Below, one piece after another: positions 1-11,670 of a stretch of DNA of 64,000 bases (positions within the stretch are counted from its first letter, which is position 1; every line of letters begins with the position of its first letter). Source of the stretch: Bicyclus anynana (Eukaryota; Arthropoda; Insecta; Lepidoptera; Nymphalidae); contig NC_069104.1 in NCBI RefSeq assembly GCF_947172395.1, positions 3,189,355 through 3,253,354 on the forward strand, read 5' to 3'. The translations under genes and the position numbers were made by a program. The notes under the pieces are model-generated. The model was not told the origin of the DNA, searched no databases, and was given only the letters and a program-made list of their open reading frames with translations.

Positions 1-393
1 GTCTAGGTACACTGGACATGCATGTTTCATACAGGGCAAAGGGCCAATCAGGTCTATTGTGTGTCTGACAGCAACTAATGTCTATATAATATGGAGGAAA
101 GTAGCCGTGGACGGCGATGTACGAATACTGGAGATTACTTGGTGAAAATGGATGCGGCGCAATGAATAAAATTACACGTACTGACGTTGGATTAGATGCA
201 TGCAAATGGTATACTTGCACGTTTTGATGGCAGTATATTAGCTTATTCGTTACTATTGGCAGATCTGATATAGAAATGAATAAGCTGAATCGAGCTCAGA
301 TGTAAGTACATTGTATAATGTATATATAACTAAGTTGAAGCTTGTTCTTTGCAATATATTATTTTAAAATATTAATCATAGATTTCAGATAAA
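1..393. other. AT-rich stretch without recognised gene
   Basis: No coding frame of note, RNA gene or known repeat is seen. The sequence is AT-rich and looks unique. Confidence 0.5.
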
Positions 394-606
394 CGACCGT
401 GCTTTGACCCTGCTTACTGCATCTTCAGTCGTGGGTTCGATTCCCAAAACTGGAAAATATTTGTGTGATGGGTGATTTCCAGTGTAGTATACATACGTAT
501 ATGCTAAAATCCGCTATCTTAGTACGCATAGCACAAACTATTCACTTACTTTGGGGCTAAGAAGTGATAAGTTAATGTTTACATATATTTATTTATTTTA
601 TTTATA
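394..606 (+). mobile_element. SINE-B copy, diverged
   Basis: A tRNA-like promoter B box (GTGGGTTCGATTCCC) is followed by AAAATATTTGTGTGATGGG and a body ending in TTTGGGGCTAAGAAGTGATA and a TTTA-rich tail. The same order occurs in the better copy near 12.4 kb. The head is eroded, so the copy is old. No target duplication was found. Confidence 0.75.
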
Positions 607-1242
607 CCAGAAGAAGATTAATTAATATACCTAAAGAAATTTTATAAAGAATAAGCTTCTTTATAAAGCTTTTCTTTTCCATAAACTTGCGCTTGTCTGG
701 TAATTCAGCCTTTCAGATTTTCAGTGCAACAATGAACCGTTATGGTAATGAAGATTTTTAAATTACTACCAACAAAAATAAACCTTACCTTAACTTTGAC
801 CTTTACCGAAAATAAAAATATCAAAACAATATAATACCGTATCCAATTTACATAACTAATTACGTAACCCAATGTTAAGGTCGGCAAAGGTCTGCATTTT
901 AAGTGCTGTTGCGTGTGGTAATTTTTCACCGGAACTTTGTACTGAAGGCGTCACAGGTTCTTTCTTTTGAGTTACTATAGAATACACGAACTATTCACAC
1001 TATAATCAACCTTACTGAGAAGGTTATACAGCCTTTTCTGATGTTAACGAAAAGGTTTAGCGTGAATTTTGTTATGTAGGCTCACCATGAATGAATGAAT
1101 TACATACGGACTTTGAGATGTGACTACCTATTTTGATAGTGCACTATTGGAGATGAATTCGTTTATTGACTTATACAGTATTTGAACCTCGAATTATAAT
1201 TTCGCGATGAACGGATCCAAAGCATAGTCACTAAATATGGAT
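607..1242. other. no recognised feature
   Basis: AT-rich sequence with only short chance reading frames. Nothing supportable is seen. Confidence 0.5.
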
Positions 1243-1395
1243 CCCAAAAGAAGGCTCAGAGTCACTCATCGAGCGATTGAGTGAACTACTCGTATGCTTG
1301 TAGTATCTCTGCATGATCGAATCAGAGATGAGAAGATCCGCGAAAGAGTCAAAGTTAATGACTTAGTTCAACGAGTCACAAAATTAATTAATTAG
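1243..1395 (+). mobile_element. RTE-type LINE internal remnant
   Basis: The stretch matches, with many changes, the part of the RTE-like LINE that precedes its 3' end. AAGGCTCAGAGTCACTC, GTATCTCTGCATGATCGAAT and CAACGAGTCAC are all present in the same order as in the copy at 52.6 kb. It lacks the 3' end and the GATGAT tail and no open frame survives. An old, truncated fossil. Confidence 0.7.
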
Positions 1396-2177
1396 CAACT
1401 TAAAGATAAAGATTGCTGAGATTTAGGTATATCAAATGTGTATCGTTAGAATATTTAATATTTTCAACATGTAAAGATAATTTTTCCATAGATTAACAAC
1501 TTTAATTTTAGAACATTTTGAATGAAATATAAATAACAGCGGACTGGCTTATCTTATCGTTTTAACAGATTTGTGAACATGAAATATGAGTGTCGACATA
1601 CATGACATCCTGTAAACATACCTACACTCAATGATATTTTATATTAATATCGTTGCCTACACTATAGATATATTTTATTACGAAAAAAATATAATTTGAC
1701 GTGGGCAAAGTTTCATAAATTTTTACGTGAATTATCCAATGCTAAACGGTTTATCGGTATATCTTGTACACTGGTAACAAAGGTCAGTGAATATATAACT
1801 TTTTAATCTCTTAAACTGTCTCTCAAACATAGGAATCGGATAAAATTCAAATTGAAAAATAATTTATTTAAGAAAAACGTCCACATTAGTTTTGAGTAAA
1901 TAAATAATTTGTCTAATTACTGTAAGAAATTTAAGAAATACCCATTTGAAATTAAATCTATGAGGTTTCAAAAAGCACTCAGTCTGAGAGAAAAAAAACT
2001 ACAAAAAAAAACAGCTTATTACCGTCACCTAAAGGTTATTAGGGCAAATTAGAACCAGTTCTTGCAGTAATTTAGTCCAAAAATTTTGAAGTAAACATTT
2101 ATTTAGGCATGTCGCTGATAACGAAACTTTCTGTGAGTAATATAATTTTTGAAATCAATCTAGTAGATTCGCCGTTT
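1396..2177. other. no recognised feature
   Basis: AT-rich, without coding signal or recognised repeat. Confidence 0.5.
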
Positions 2178-2312
2178 ATCCGCTACAAACAAACAAAAAA
2201 CTTTCATCTTATTACTGTAGTTTATGCTAAAACTAACGCGGTCCAGTAGTTATGGAGCTTATCCGCTAAAAACAAACGAAAATTATCCTCTTATTAATGT
2301 AGTTTATGGTAA
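2178..2312 (+). repeat. two-copy tandem duplication, about 82-bp spacing
   Basis: ATCCGCTACAAACAAACAAA followed by TTATTACTGTAGTTTATG is repeated about 82 bp later with several substitutions. The phrase GGTCCAGTAGTTATGGAG between the copies resembles the interior of Helitron-like elements elsewhere in the window, so this may be a decayed dimer of such an element. Confidence 0.55.
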
Positions 2313-2571
2313 CCCTACCAGCCACTGGGCTGCTGGCTAGAGACAGATGGTGGACCACCATCAAGTGGCCAGATAAAAAGAGACGCGACGCTTTTAGTGC
2401 GTGCGATGTGATTTGTACTTGTTGAAACATTTGTTTATTCACATTTCACTTGATGGATTGCAGCGAAACTCATTATCGTTTGTCAGATGATAATGTATGT
2501 TTGAGAGTTATTTGTCTAATAAGATCGAAGTATATTTATCGTTTTTTTGACGACCTCTTCGAAGTTGTTGT

Positions 2572-2822
2572 TAAGCCTTCATTCGCACGAGAGTTTTTCT
2601 AACGGACGTTAAAAAAGCGTTAAAATACAACAAATGCATTCCCAAGTATATGTTCACACGGAACACAGTTTTAAAAGTGACACAAGCGTATTTAAAACAC
2701 GACGCTTTTTTTTTTTGAATTTTAAATTTTGGCCGTTGGAAATAGACCTTCATTGAACTTCATACTATATTTGAACGCTTTTTAACGTCCGTTAAAAAAA
2801 TCATCGTGCGAATGAGGGCTTA
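2572..2822. mobile_element. MITE with 54-bp terminal inverted repeats (TA target)
   Basis: Arms at 2574-2627 and 2768-2820 are inverted copies. They begin AGCCTTCATTCGCACGA and contain the palindromic core TAACGGACGTTAAAAAA. Both ends are flanked by TA, as expected for Tc1/mariner-type insertions. The interior has no transposase, so the element is non-autonomous. A much shorter relative lies at 58.0 kb. Confidence 0.8.
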
Positions 2823-5028
2823 CAAGCATTTTAAGCTAGACTTTTTAATTAATTTGAAAATAATTAGGTAATTAAAGTTAAGCTAAACAGCGTGGATCTG
2901 GTTTGTTTAAGTTCTACATCTTTTCCGATAAGGACAAAGACTCTACAGTAATTAAAATAAGTGGATATTGAAAACTGAAAGGACAAAGTACACTTTTCCA
3001 ATGAAAATTTTGTGTGTCGATACATCTAATCGTACATAGGTTGCGGTGAGTTTATTAAATGCAAAAATCTTCTAAATGGTAGTAAAAATACACAATTCTA
3101 GGATGAAAATCAATCTATGGGATTTATTTAGATGACTCGACGGATGACTTGTAAGTTTTATACAGTTTGACAAAGAATATTTAAGATGCTTTACGCGTTT
3201 CTTAGGAATAGTATTACGCCCTATTTAGAATTTGATACTGTATTTGAAATGAGCAAATATTATTAATTTAAATAGACTCTTTACAATTATTTATTAGTGA
3301 TGGCCTCATTTCACCGCATCGTTAGGACTATTAACTGTCATTATTATTCTATGTTAAACTGTAATGAGCAACGAGCAAAAATTTTCATTGTTCGTGTTTT
3401 TTCTCAAGCGCAATAGAAAAATAAACATTTTATCAAAACATTTCCCTCACCGCAAAATAATGTCTTTATATGGTTACCCTAATATTTTAAACAATATTTA
3501 CTTTTACTTACTTACTCCTACAATATTTTTTACGAAACACGTAGGTAGGTAATATTAGCGGAAAAATATAACCTTGTAAAACATAAGCGCGAACTTGTAA
3601 CTACACAAACTATCGATTAGTTCATCTTTGCAAAGGTTTTCGGAAATTAAAAACTTAAAATATTATCAAATTGATTATGTACAATTGTACAGTTGTAGGT
3701 ACACCTACGAGTATAATAAATGAAACCTATTGCTTTAATGATATTCCAAGTATTTTACGGTCTATAAACAATTACTTATTGGAAACAATGTAAACAGTAG
3801 TAGGATAAACACAGTAAAACAAACTTTAACATCATTAAAACAGAACAAACGAAAACAAATCACCTGTAATTTGGTCCGGACTCAAATTGGGAACACTCAT
3901 TGCCTAGCACTTTACAAACACTAAACAAAGAATCGGCACGCGCATCTTGGTAAACACTGATTCATAGCTCACTTTCATCACAAAAAAGAACTCGATCACT
4001 AACAAGTTTCCCGGTAGAATTAACACATTTTTAACGAAGTTATTTTCTCCAAAAACGTTGCACAACAACCGGTTAAAACACCTACTATTAGTACTAGTTG
4101 GTTTATAATTCATCGACGTCCAAGCGAAACACCTGTTTGGTTTCCAATTTTGTGCATACAAATTAACACTGAGTTTGAATAACGTTCTAACGGTACATCA
4201 CTGTGTCCCTTTAACGTGAACTAGTTCATTCAACAAACAATACACATCACTAATCAAAATTCGAACCATTCGAATTTTCGAAAATGGAACGCGATAACAT
4301 AGATGCACGAATATTTCGCGGTGAGAAAAGGATACGTTATTTTTTTTATAAATGGAATTCCACGGTTGCAAGAAACAAACGCGCGTGCACTTGAGGCGTT
4401 GCTCTAGAATGAGATTATCAGTGTTTATCATAACTAGTCGGTACTTACGTCCTTTAATCGCTGACCACGTCACTTCGCCTGCGATAGCCGCGTGCCTTTG
4501 AGTTAGGAAAAACTACCGATATGTTTGATGGGGCATTTTTAGATATGCCAAACTCCAACTTGGATTGGCAACCAATTTCTAATTATAAAGTCTTAATACT
4601 CAAGTGGAAGTGGACTTAAATGATATAGATATAAGGTTCAATTCCAGCTATACGCCTTGCAATTATGACTTTTGAAAATACTAAATTCATAATGGTTAAT
4701 ATTACCTGTTTTACCAAAAGTTCTTTCTCGTAGCTCGTTGGTCAAAACTTCCTATAGGATTAGTTCCTATTTGATTAGACTTGTAAATCAAATTTGAATA
4801 ATTAATTGGAATATAAATTAGTACTTGTTAAAACTAAAAGTTGATGAAAGTTAAAGGCATTAAACGCTATCTCTTTGGTTGAAAACGTCAGCGGTTAGGT
4901 AAAGAAAACAATTTATAAATGTAATTATATAAAATCTTCATTTGATAGATATAGTTATTAAAAGTCAATTATCATTAGTAATTCATATTATTCAAGTAAA
5001 ATGTTATTTCTAAGCTGGATTTTGCAAA
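2823..5028. other. AT-rich stretch, no supported gene
   Basis: Short frames here have no domain signature. A perfect splice-donor match (GTAAGTA, minus strand) occurs next to a CpG-richer patch at 4449-4500, but nothing confirms an exon. Confidence 0.45.
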
Positions 5029-5265
5029 CGTATTGGCACGTCTAACACTGCTGTTTTGTTAAAATTATTTTGTTGATGGGGCCATTATGAGCCGCAATTA
5101 ATTATTAGGTCACGTATTGATATTTTTTTACAAAGCTACATGTAAATTGGATAGTGCCACCGTGTTGGCACGTCTGTAGATGTTCTTTCGTTAAAAATTC
5201 TCGTGATATTATGTTTTATTAGACCCGGCACCTGAGCCGCAAATAATTACCAAGCAGATACGTCG
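5029..5265 (+). repeat. diverged tandem duplication (about 130-bp period)
   Basis: Two blocks, starting near 5029 and 5162, share GTNTTGGCACGTCT, then a TTCGTTAAAA/TTTGTTAAAA phrase, then GAGCCGCAANTAATTA and a CGTATTG/CGTCG end. Divergence is high, so the duplication is old. Function unknown. Confidence 0.5.
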
Positions 5266-6559
5266 TTATGTAAAGTGTTATCTGTTACGTGATGTCAAAC
5301 AAGATAAAACTGTGTTATCTGTCACTTCGTATGAGATTGTGCACAAAAAATTATAAGACATTTCGCTTGTATTACAAGCTGAGTTTATCTTTATAGATAC
5401 AAATACAAGAGATGTCAACGATTTACTGAAGTTTTTTTCTAGTTCCGATTGTGTCAGGAAAAATTTTTAATCTGTAGGATTTTTTGACCCTTATGTCTTA
5501 GGCATGGCCTTGTATATACACATTTTAGGTTTGCTCTTTTCTCAGAACTAAGTAGGTACTGATCTCATTTGGATGGGGTTCCATTAAATGCATATTTCTC
5601 AGTGAAAGTTTTTGTTTTCCGCGAAAACAAAAATTTTGTTTTTACTTTAATTTTTAACTGAACAAAAATCATCTCGATAGATTGGAAAGAAAGAAAACAG
5701 GATAGAAAAAAATACCTACCAATTAAATAGAGATAAAAGTGTGGTCAAGTTATAGGCTAATAAGTATACAGTATAATGTATTTGTCTAAGAGTAAAATAT
5801 AAACCTGTACTCACAAGTCAAACTTCTTTAGTGTAAGCAAAATAAATATATTTCATAAAATATAAGCAACTCAAAAGTATGATGATGTTTATCAATTTCC
5901 AAAATCCATAAACATGGTCGTTGCAGATGTTTTTCAAACAACTGGAACTCAATAGTTCAAAAAAAAAAACATCACACATACACAAAAAATACTCTTAAAA
6001 TGTAAAGCCTAGTGCATACCGTGTGATAAATGAATTTCGTATTAAGTAAGTTGCTGTGGCAATGCGAGCATAGTAATTGGTATAATCACTCTTGTCTACA
6101 AATCCTGGCCTTATTCGGAAATTTAATGCCATGATCGCGTACATTTATGCGTCAGATTAGGGTTGCCAAAATAAATGAAGTGTCTAATAAGAATTATACA
6201 TTTTAAAGCATTTTTGTTACCGATTTCATATTATATTTGCAGAACGTTGGGGGTGGAGATTAGGAGAAACGTTTATAGGAGCCAAATAAGAAAGTATCCA
6301 GCTGTAAGTTTTGTATAATAGAGCAAAAACCTGTCTAAAAATTCTGATATATCCATCCGTCCATCCGGCCATCCACTGTCAAGTGGATAGAAAAAGATAC
6401 GTACGTATAATTTTAGACCTTATCTATAATTTTAGACGGTACGAAGTTTACTGAGTTAACTTGGTTAGTTAGGCTTAGTTTACAAGCAAATTAATCTGTA
6501 AATATTGATTCTAATTCTCGGCATAAAAATCAGTATTCACTCTTACAAAACAACCATTA
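5266..6559. other. no recognised gene; small hairpin inside
   Basis: AT-rich. The only structure noted is a perfect 11-bp inverted repeat (TTTTTGTTTTC) with a 3-nt loop at 5609-5633. Confidence 0.5.
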
Positions 6560-6660
6560 ACAAAATTTTTATTTACAATATTAGATAATAGTGTTAGTTT
6601 CTGTGTGAAGATGGAAGCTGATTCAATTGCATCCAAACCTCTTTTTTAAATTGACAACCC
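6560..6660 (-). mobile_element. LINE 3'-region fragment (related to 11.4-11.7 kb)
   Basis: CTGTGTGAAGATGGAAGCTG followed by ATTCAATTGCATCCAA matches the segment near 11.58 kb, where the same phrase is part of a LINE 3' region. Only about 100 bp remain. Confidence 0.5.
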
Positions 6661-6916
6661 TGAATCAGATAGTTGTAATACTTATAGCAAATCTGTCAGT
6701 ATGTTAGCAGTTAGCAGTTAACGCGTAGGTTTTCCTGTGGCCGTGTGTAGTTTTACAGAATACTTTATATGCGTTAAGATTAACGATTTTGAGAAATAAA
6801 TATATTTATGGTAATAGCGCACAGGCTTGCGGAATGACGCTGGACCCTATTTGGTTCATTTAATTAGTATATGTATTACACAGTCGTCAATTAACTGATT
6901 TACATTATTATGTGAA

Positions 6917-7165
6917 TCTATACTAATATAAATGCGAAGTAAGTAAGTTTGTTTGTTTATTACATCATGTGGTGTGCTCATGCTTTATCTATTCAACCGA
7001 TCATTCTGTAACTTTGAATACAATTTTATGTTTGTATCTTCAAAAAGAACTAATCCCGAGGGATTGAAAAAGCATTTATTTACAAACTTTTACTTTATAA
7101 TCTGTTTTTAACAAAAAAAACAATAACAACCGCTCCATTTTTTCTGAATTCGATGTAAGTCCTTC
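6917..7165 (+). mobile_element. decayed Helitron-like element
   Basis: The left edge A|TCTATACTAATATAAATGCG fits the conserved 5' end of the Helitron-like repeats in this window. The right end is not recognisable, so the boundary is approximate. Confidence 0.4.
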
Positions 7166-7260
7166 CGCAGCGAATGGGTTTAAAAATTAGGTAAAATATT
7201 TAGTGCCGACGTTATCTGAGCTGTCATTCACCAACATTGTATGTGTGCGTGAAGACCAAT

Positions 7261-7373
7261 AGAGTGAAATAGAATGGAACAGAGTAGAATACAATGGAAC
7301 AGAGTGGAATATAATGGAACAGAGTGGAATAGAATGGAACAGAGTGGAATAGAATGGAATAGAGTGGGACAGA
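7261..7373 (+). repeat. 20-bp minisatellite built from GGAAT-type pentamers
   Basis: About 5.6 units of AGAGTGGAATAGAATGGAAC, each 20 bp, with a few substitutions. Each unit is itself four related 5-mers. It abuts a SINE-A-like copy on the right. Confidence 0.85.
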
Positions 7374-7383
7374 TATGAGAGTA

Positions 7384-7672
7384 GAGAGTTTGGCTACCTT
7401 TCGACAGTTGGTAGTGCTGTGGTCTCAACATAGTGGTTCTGGGTTCGGGGATTCAGGTCTGGAAGTACACATCGGCTGTGGCCAGTTACCACCATACCAG
7501 CAAAGATGTACTGCCAAGCGATTAAGCGTTCCGGTACGATGCAGTGTAGAAACCGTCAGAGCTATGGGAAAAATGAATTTATACCTCTTACAAGTTAGCC
7601 CGCTTCCATCTTAGACTACATCGTCCCTTAACATCAGGTGAGAATGCGGTTATGGGCTAGTCGTTGAATGAA
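7384..7672 (+). mobile_element. SINE-A copy, diverged
   Basis: Contains a weak B box (TTCTGGGTTCGG), GGCCAGTTACCACC, GCCAAGCGATTAAGCG, CGGTACGATG, TTAGCCCGCTTCCATCTTAG and a terminal A run, in SINE-A order. The head is strongly changed. Confidence 0.75.
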
Positions 7673-8187
7673 AAAAAAATTGAAGCGGTGATGTTTCCAA
7701 AATTGGTTTATAAATGATGGAGTTATGAAAACATTAAAAAAAAAACATACGCGTCGAATTGAGAACCATCTTTTTTTTTAAGTCTTTTCTTCTTCTTCAC
7801 CAATTCGGTCAGGAGCTTAATAATCTCTTAGTCAATAATAGTAATACCCGAGACTCCTACTTAGGAACTCGTAATCCGTAGTCATACAGGCTAACTATTG
7901 AACCAAAAGACCAACACAGCTAAGTAGAGGAATTTCCTATGAAACAGTATTTAAAACTGCGGATAAACTAAACAAGAGTTCCAAGGTTTCGTGTGAATCA
8001 TTTACGTAGAATCGATAGCAAATCATTTTATAGTTCCCTATCGAACGGGCTTATTGCGTGTCGCAATCACAGTCATAATCACTTTCAAAGTTTTTAATTA
8101 AATGCATGAAAAAAAAATATTTATAATAATTTTCTTGTCGTAATACGAACTGCTTTAAACAAATATTTATGTGAAGGTAGTTCCCCA
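7673..8187. other. no recognised feature
   Basis: AT-rich with homopolymer runs. Nothing supportable. Confidence 0.5.
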
Positions 8188-8197
8188 TTAAAGTATT

Positions 8198-8435
8198 CAT
8201 CATCATCATCATATCAGCCGATGGACGTCCTCTGCAGGACATAAGCCTTTTGTAGGGACTTCCAAACATTACGATACTGAACCACCAGCGAATTCCTGCA
8301 ACTCGCTTGATGTCGTCAGTCCACCTGGTGGGGGGTCGACCAACACTGCGCTTTCTAGTGCGGAGTCGCCATTCCAGCACTTTGGGACCCCAACGTCCAT
8401 CGGCTCTTCGAACTATGTACCCCGCCCGTCGCCAG
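8198..8435 (-). mobile_element. RTE-type LINE, 5'-truncated, with 10-bp target duplication
   Basis: Read on the minus strand this is the last part of the LINE frame (GRPPTRWTDDIKRVAG is recognisable), followed by GGCTGATATGATGATGATG. TTAAAGTATT occurs at 8188-8197 and 8436-8445 as a target-site duplication. About 240 bp of 3' end were inserted. Known RTE-clade LINEs are often severely 5'-truncated and end in short tandem repeats. The frame is disrupted. Confidence 0.9.
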
Positions 8436-8632
8436 TTAAAGTATTACTCCAAGAAATTAATTATCTATGTTAAGTAGATCTTGAAAAGATTTACATGTGG
8501 AATGTTTTATGTCAGCCACGTATATTTAAATTTATCATCATGTCAGTATATTAAATTTAATTTTAATTTATTCTGATCATTCTTAATTCTTAATTTAGTT
8601 ATAAAACAAAATAATGTCAACCAGTGACGATC

Positions 8633-8684
8633 AAGTAATCTCATACCTCCAGTATGAACGGCTTGACGTCCGATAAAACTGATC
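8633..8684 (+). repeat. solo arm of the 56.6-kb MITE family
   Basis: CAAGTAATCTCA, then GGCTTGACGTCCGATAAAAC and TGATCATGTGTTGG match one arm of the inverted-repeat element at 56628-56789. The partner arm is absent here. Confidence 0.7.
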
Positions 8685-8728
8685 ATGTGTTGGTCTCAAT
8701 CAGCATGAGATGCAAATAGGAGTAGGTA

Positions 8729-9410
8729 CAACAATGCCGTGATAGCCCAGTAGACCTCTGCCTTCGATTAGGAGCGCATAGGTTCGAATCCGGTTGTGCA
8801 TTTTAAGAAATTAATAATAATAATAATAATAATTTATTTTATTTCAGAATTACAAATCCATATATTGTTAGTATATTAGTAGGTGACATTTTCATCTTAC
8901 TTATTAAATTAAATTAGTACAGTTAGTAACATTGGAATTTTTTTTTTTTTTTTGATAATATTTTAAAACAACAATCAAGTACGCCCTATAGCTACTTCCA
9001 CACAATGGCCTAGAATTGGACAGTCGGGCCTAGCAGACAATACCCTTAGGATGCCATTGGTGCTAGCACGTAATCTCTGTAGGAGAGACACCGCTTTTTT
9101 TACGCCTTATTGCAAAAAAGTCATTTGTATGCGCGTCTGCGAACATTTTTGAGGCGCTGCAGCACCATGGCAGCCTCAACAGCATCCTAAAGACATTGTT
9201 ATATAATTAAATACGTGTCTTAAACGGTAAAGAAAAAAACATCGTGAGAAAACCTGCATACCTGAGAATTTTCTTACTTATCTGCATGTGTGATGTCTCC
9301 CAAACTGCATTGGGCTAGCATGATGGACTATTACCTTACCCCTCACATTCTTAGAGGAGACTCGTGCTCCAGAGTGAGCCAAATATGGGTTGTTATATGA
9401 TGATAATAAT
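8729..9410 (+). mobile_element. SINE-C copy interrupted by a LINE
   Basis: The head (GTGATAGCCCAGTAG...GGTTCGAATCCGG) and first body part occupy 8729-8814. The rest of SINE-C, from AATTAAATACGTGTCT to GGGTTGTTATATGATGATAA, continues at 9205-9410. The gap is filled by a LINE fragment, giving the order of events: SINE first, LINE later. Confidence 0.85.
8812..9204 (-). mobile_element. LINE 3' fragment nested in SINE-C
   Basis: On the minus strand the fragment starts in coding sequence reading EAAMVLQRLKNVRRRAYK before a stop, which looks like the C-terminus of a non-LTR reverse transcriptase frame. It continues through a 3' UTR to an (ATT)n tail, seen as AATAATAAT on the plus strand. AATTAA occurs at both edges and is a plausible short target duplication. 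Clade not certain. Confidence 0.7.
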
Positions 9411-9947
9411 ACAGCAAGTGAGAATCGAACCTAATATCTCTCAGTGAGTCTGGACTGGACTCTTTAACATAGATCTATTTGAATAAAGACTAAATTGTTA
9501 TACGACAGACATAAAAGGTACATATTTCCACTTACATAGAGGCCTGATTGACTTTTACAACAACTCGAAATGAGAGACTATTAAAGACATTTCTTTATGG
9601 CCTTATAAATAATCGTAAAACAAACTGGCTAAGGTCCCAGCTACAGGCTAACCTTTACTGACCCTCGTAAAATGAGGAAACTTTACACCTTTAGATTATA
9701 ATGTGTATTTGCACCAAAATGTTACACGAAAAATAACAGAAATAAAGGAGATGTTCGAAATTTGGCCCACTTCAGAACTATACAGAAATTAAATATGTAC
9801 TAATAATCTTGTATATTATACTAGATTACTCTTTTGAAGGCAGTCAATTCGTCAACCCATTCTACTTCGAGTACCATAATATAGGTACGAGTAAGTACGC
9901 CAACTGTGATGATAACAAAGCTTCAATATATTGATATTTATGAGACA
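9411..9947. other. no recognised feature
   Basis: AT-rich with no coding or repeat signature I recognise. Confidence 0.5.
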
Positions 9948-10151
9948 CTAGCTGACGCCGCGCGGTTTCACCCGCGTATTTCCCGTTCCCGTAGGAATAC
10001 GGGGATAATATATAGCCTATAACCTTCCTCGATAATTGGGCTATCTAACACTGAAAGAATTTTTTAAATCGGACCAGTAGTTCCTGAGATTAGCGCGTTC
10101 AATCAAACAAACAAACAAACAAACTCTTCAGCTTTATAATATTAGTATAGA
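9948..10151 (-). mobile_element. Helitron-like non-autonomous element
   Basis: On the minus strand it starts TCTATACTAATATTATAAAG after an A and ends with a GC-rich hairpin region followed by CTAG and a T. Those are Helitron hallmarks (5' TC, 3' hairpin plus CTRR, A/T target). The interior carries a CAAACAAACAAAC run. No Rep/helicase is encoded. Confidence 0.8.
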
Positions 10152-10179
10152 TTCGGTTTAATAAGGTCATTGGTAATTA

Positions 10180-10380
10180 TTTAAGAAATTAAATATCACG
10201 TGTCTCAAACGGTGAAGGAAAACATCGTGAGGAAACCTGCATGCCAGAGAATTATCATAATTCTCTGCGTGTGTGAAGTTTGCGAATCCGCATTGGGCCA
10301 GCGTGGTGGATTATTGGCCTAACCCCTCTCATTCTGAGAGGAGACTCGAGCTCAGCAGTGAGTCGAATATGGGTTGATAG
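10180..10380 (+). mobile_element. SINE-C, 5'-truncated
   Basis: Starts within the body at TTAAGAAATTAAATATCACG and runs through CATTGGGCCAGCGTGGTGGA to GAATATGGGTTGATAG. The tRNA-like head is missing. Confidence 0.85.
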
Positions 10381-10680
10381 CGAATTATTTACTACCTATG
10401 CAAAATGAACTTGAGCAAAGTACCTAACGCCTGCTTGTATTCAATATGCCTTAGTCTATAAATCATCTGCACTATGCGTCTGCTGCAAACAATAAATCTT
10501 AACGCTATACCAAAAGTACTCAGTAACCGCACCAGATGGCCTTACAAGTATTATACGGTAATTGGGTTATAAATTAACGTATAGGTACATACCTAAATGG
10601 GTAACTGACGTAGGGTTATACTAGATATCGCCTGCGATTTTACTTGGGTTTACATAGATTTATTTACAATTAAACTGAAT

Positions 10681-11047
10681 GACGACCTCCCTAGCGCAGT
10701 AGATTTACAAGACGGAGGTCCTGAGTTCGATCCCCGGCTGGGCTGATTGGTGGGAGGCCTCGGCCGTGGTTAGTTACCCTATCGACAAAGTCGTACCGGC
10801 AAGCGATTTAGCGTTCTGGTACGATGTCGTGTAGAAATCGAAAGGGGTGTGGATTTTCATCCTACTCTACGAGTAACAAGTTATCCCGCTTGTATCTTAG
10901 ATTGCATCATTATTTAGCTACCTAACTGTAAAAATAAAAAATAAATAAACAAAGATTTTCATCCTACTCCTAACGCTTCCATCTTAGATTGCATCATCAC
11001 TTACCATAAGGTGAGATGGTAGTCAAGGGCTAACTTGAAAAAAAAAA
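10681..11047 (+). mobile_element. SINE-A with partially duplicated 3' half
   Basis: A recognisable head (CTAGCGCAGTAG, then GAGTTCGATCCCCGG) is followed by the body to CTTAGATTGCATCAT near 10.91 kb. After an A-rich spacer the 3' half is repeated from GATTTTCATCCTACTCC to GGGCTAACTTG and a poly-A. It is either one SINE inserted in the tail of another or an internal duplication. Confidence 0.8.
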
Positions 11048-11370
11048 TTAAACAAAATACATTATACTTAGGTTTGACTTTAATGCTCGGAAAGTACCTA
11101 CTAATTGTTTTTTTTAAAGAATATGTGCTATATTTTTTTACCCGACTACAAGAAAGAATGGTTATGTGTTTCACGCGTATCTTGTATGTAACTATGTAAT
11201 ATTCTTTATTACCTCATATCTTCCAAACCGCTGAACGGATTTACGTAATTAAAATATTGTTAGATTCGCCTTGATAACCCTAAAATATATAAGATAAAAG
11301 TGTTCTGAGATAGGTGAAACTAAAAAAAAACCAACACGACCACTGTGTGTGACCACCGACTCATTAAAAA
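11048..11370. repeat. unclassified repeat-like stretch
   Basis: The phrase CCCGACTACAAGAAAGAATGG followed by CCTCATATCTTCCAAACCG has the look of a common interspersed repeat of the region (compare 38.9 kb). Boundaries and family are unknown. Confidence 0.35.
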
Positions 11371-11670
11371 TCAAATGAAAATCAAAAATCATTTATTTCA
11401 AGTACTTTTGACACGTCAGTTGACTATTTGTAATGATTCTACCACCGGTTCGGAAGGCTGGTTCTGCTGACAAGAAACCGGCAAGAAACTCAACAGTTGC
11501 TCTTTTAAAAAAAGCCATACAATATTATAATTTACAATTGAAGACAGCATTACAATTTCTTATAGTTTCACTTCCTGTGTGAAGGTGGAAGCTGATCCAA
11601 TGGCCTCCAAGTGCGTTTATCTTTAAGGAACTCATCGATGGTGTAGTAACCTCGACTAATGCAGACTAAA
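11371..11670 (-). mobile_element. LINE 3' end, minus orientation
   Basis: The segment containing TACCACCGGTTCGGAAGG, GAAACCGGCAAGAAACTCA and CTGTGTGAAGGTGGAAGC is a repeat I associate with LINE 3' regions in butterflies and moths. The left edge AAATCATTTATTTCA reads as a polyadenylation-like TGAAATAAATGATTT on the minus strand. A fragment of the same family lies at 6.6 kb. Clade not determined. Confidence 0.6.
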
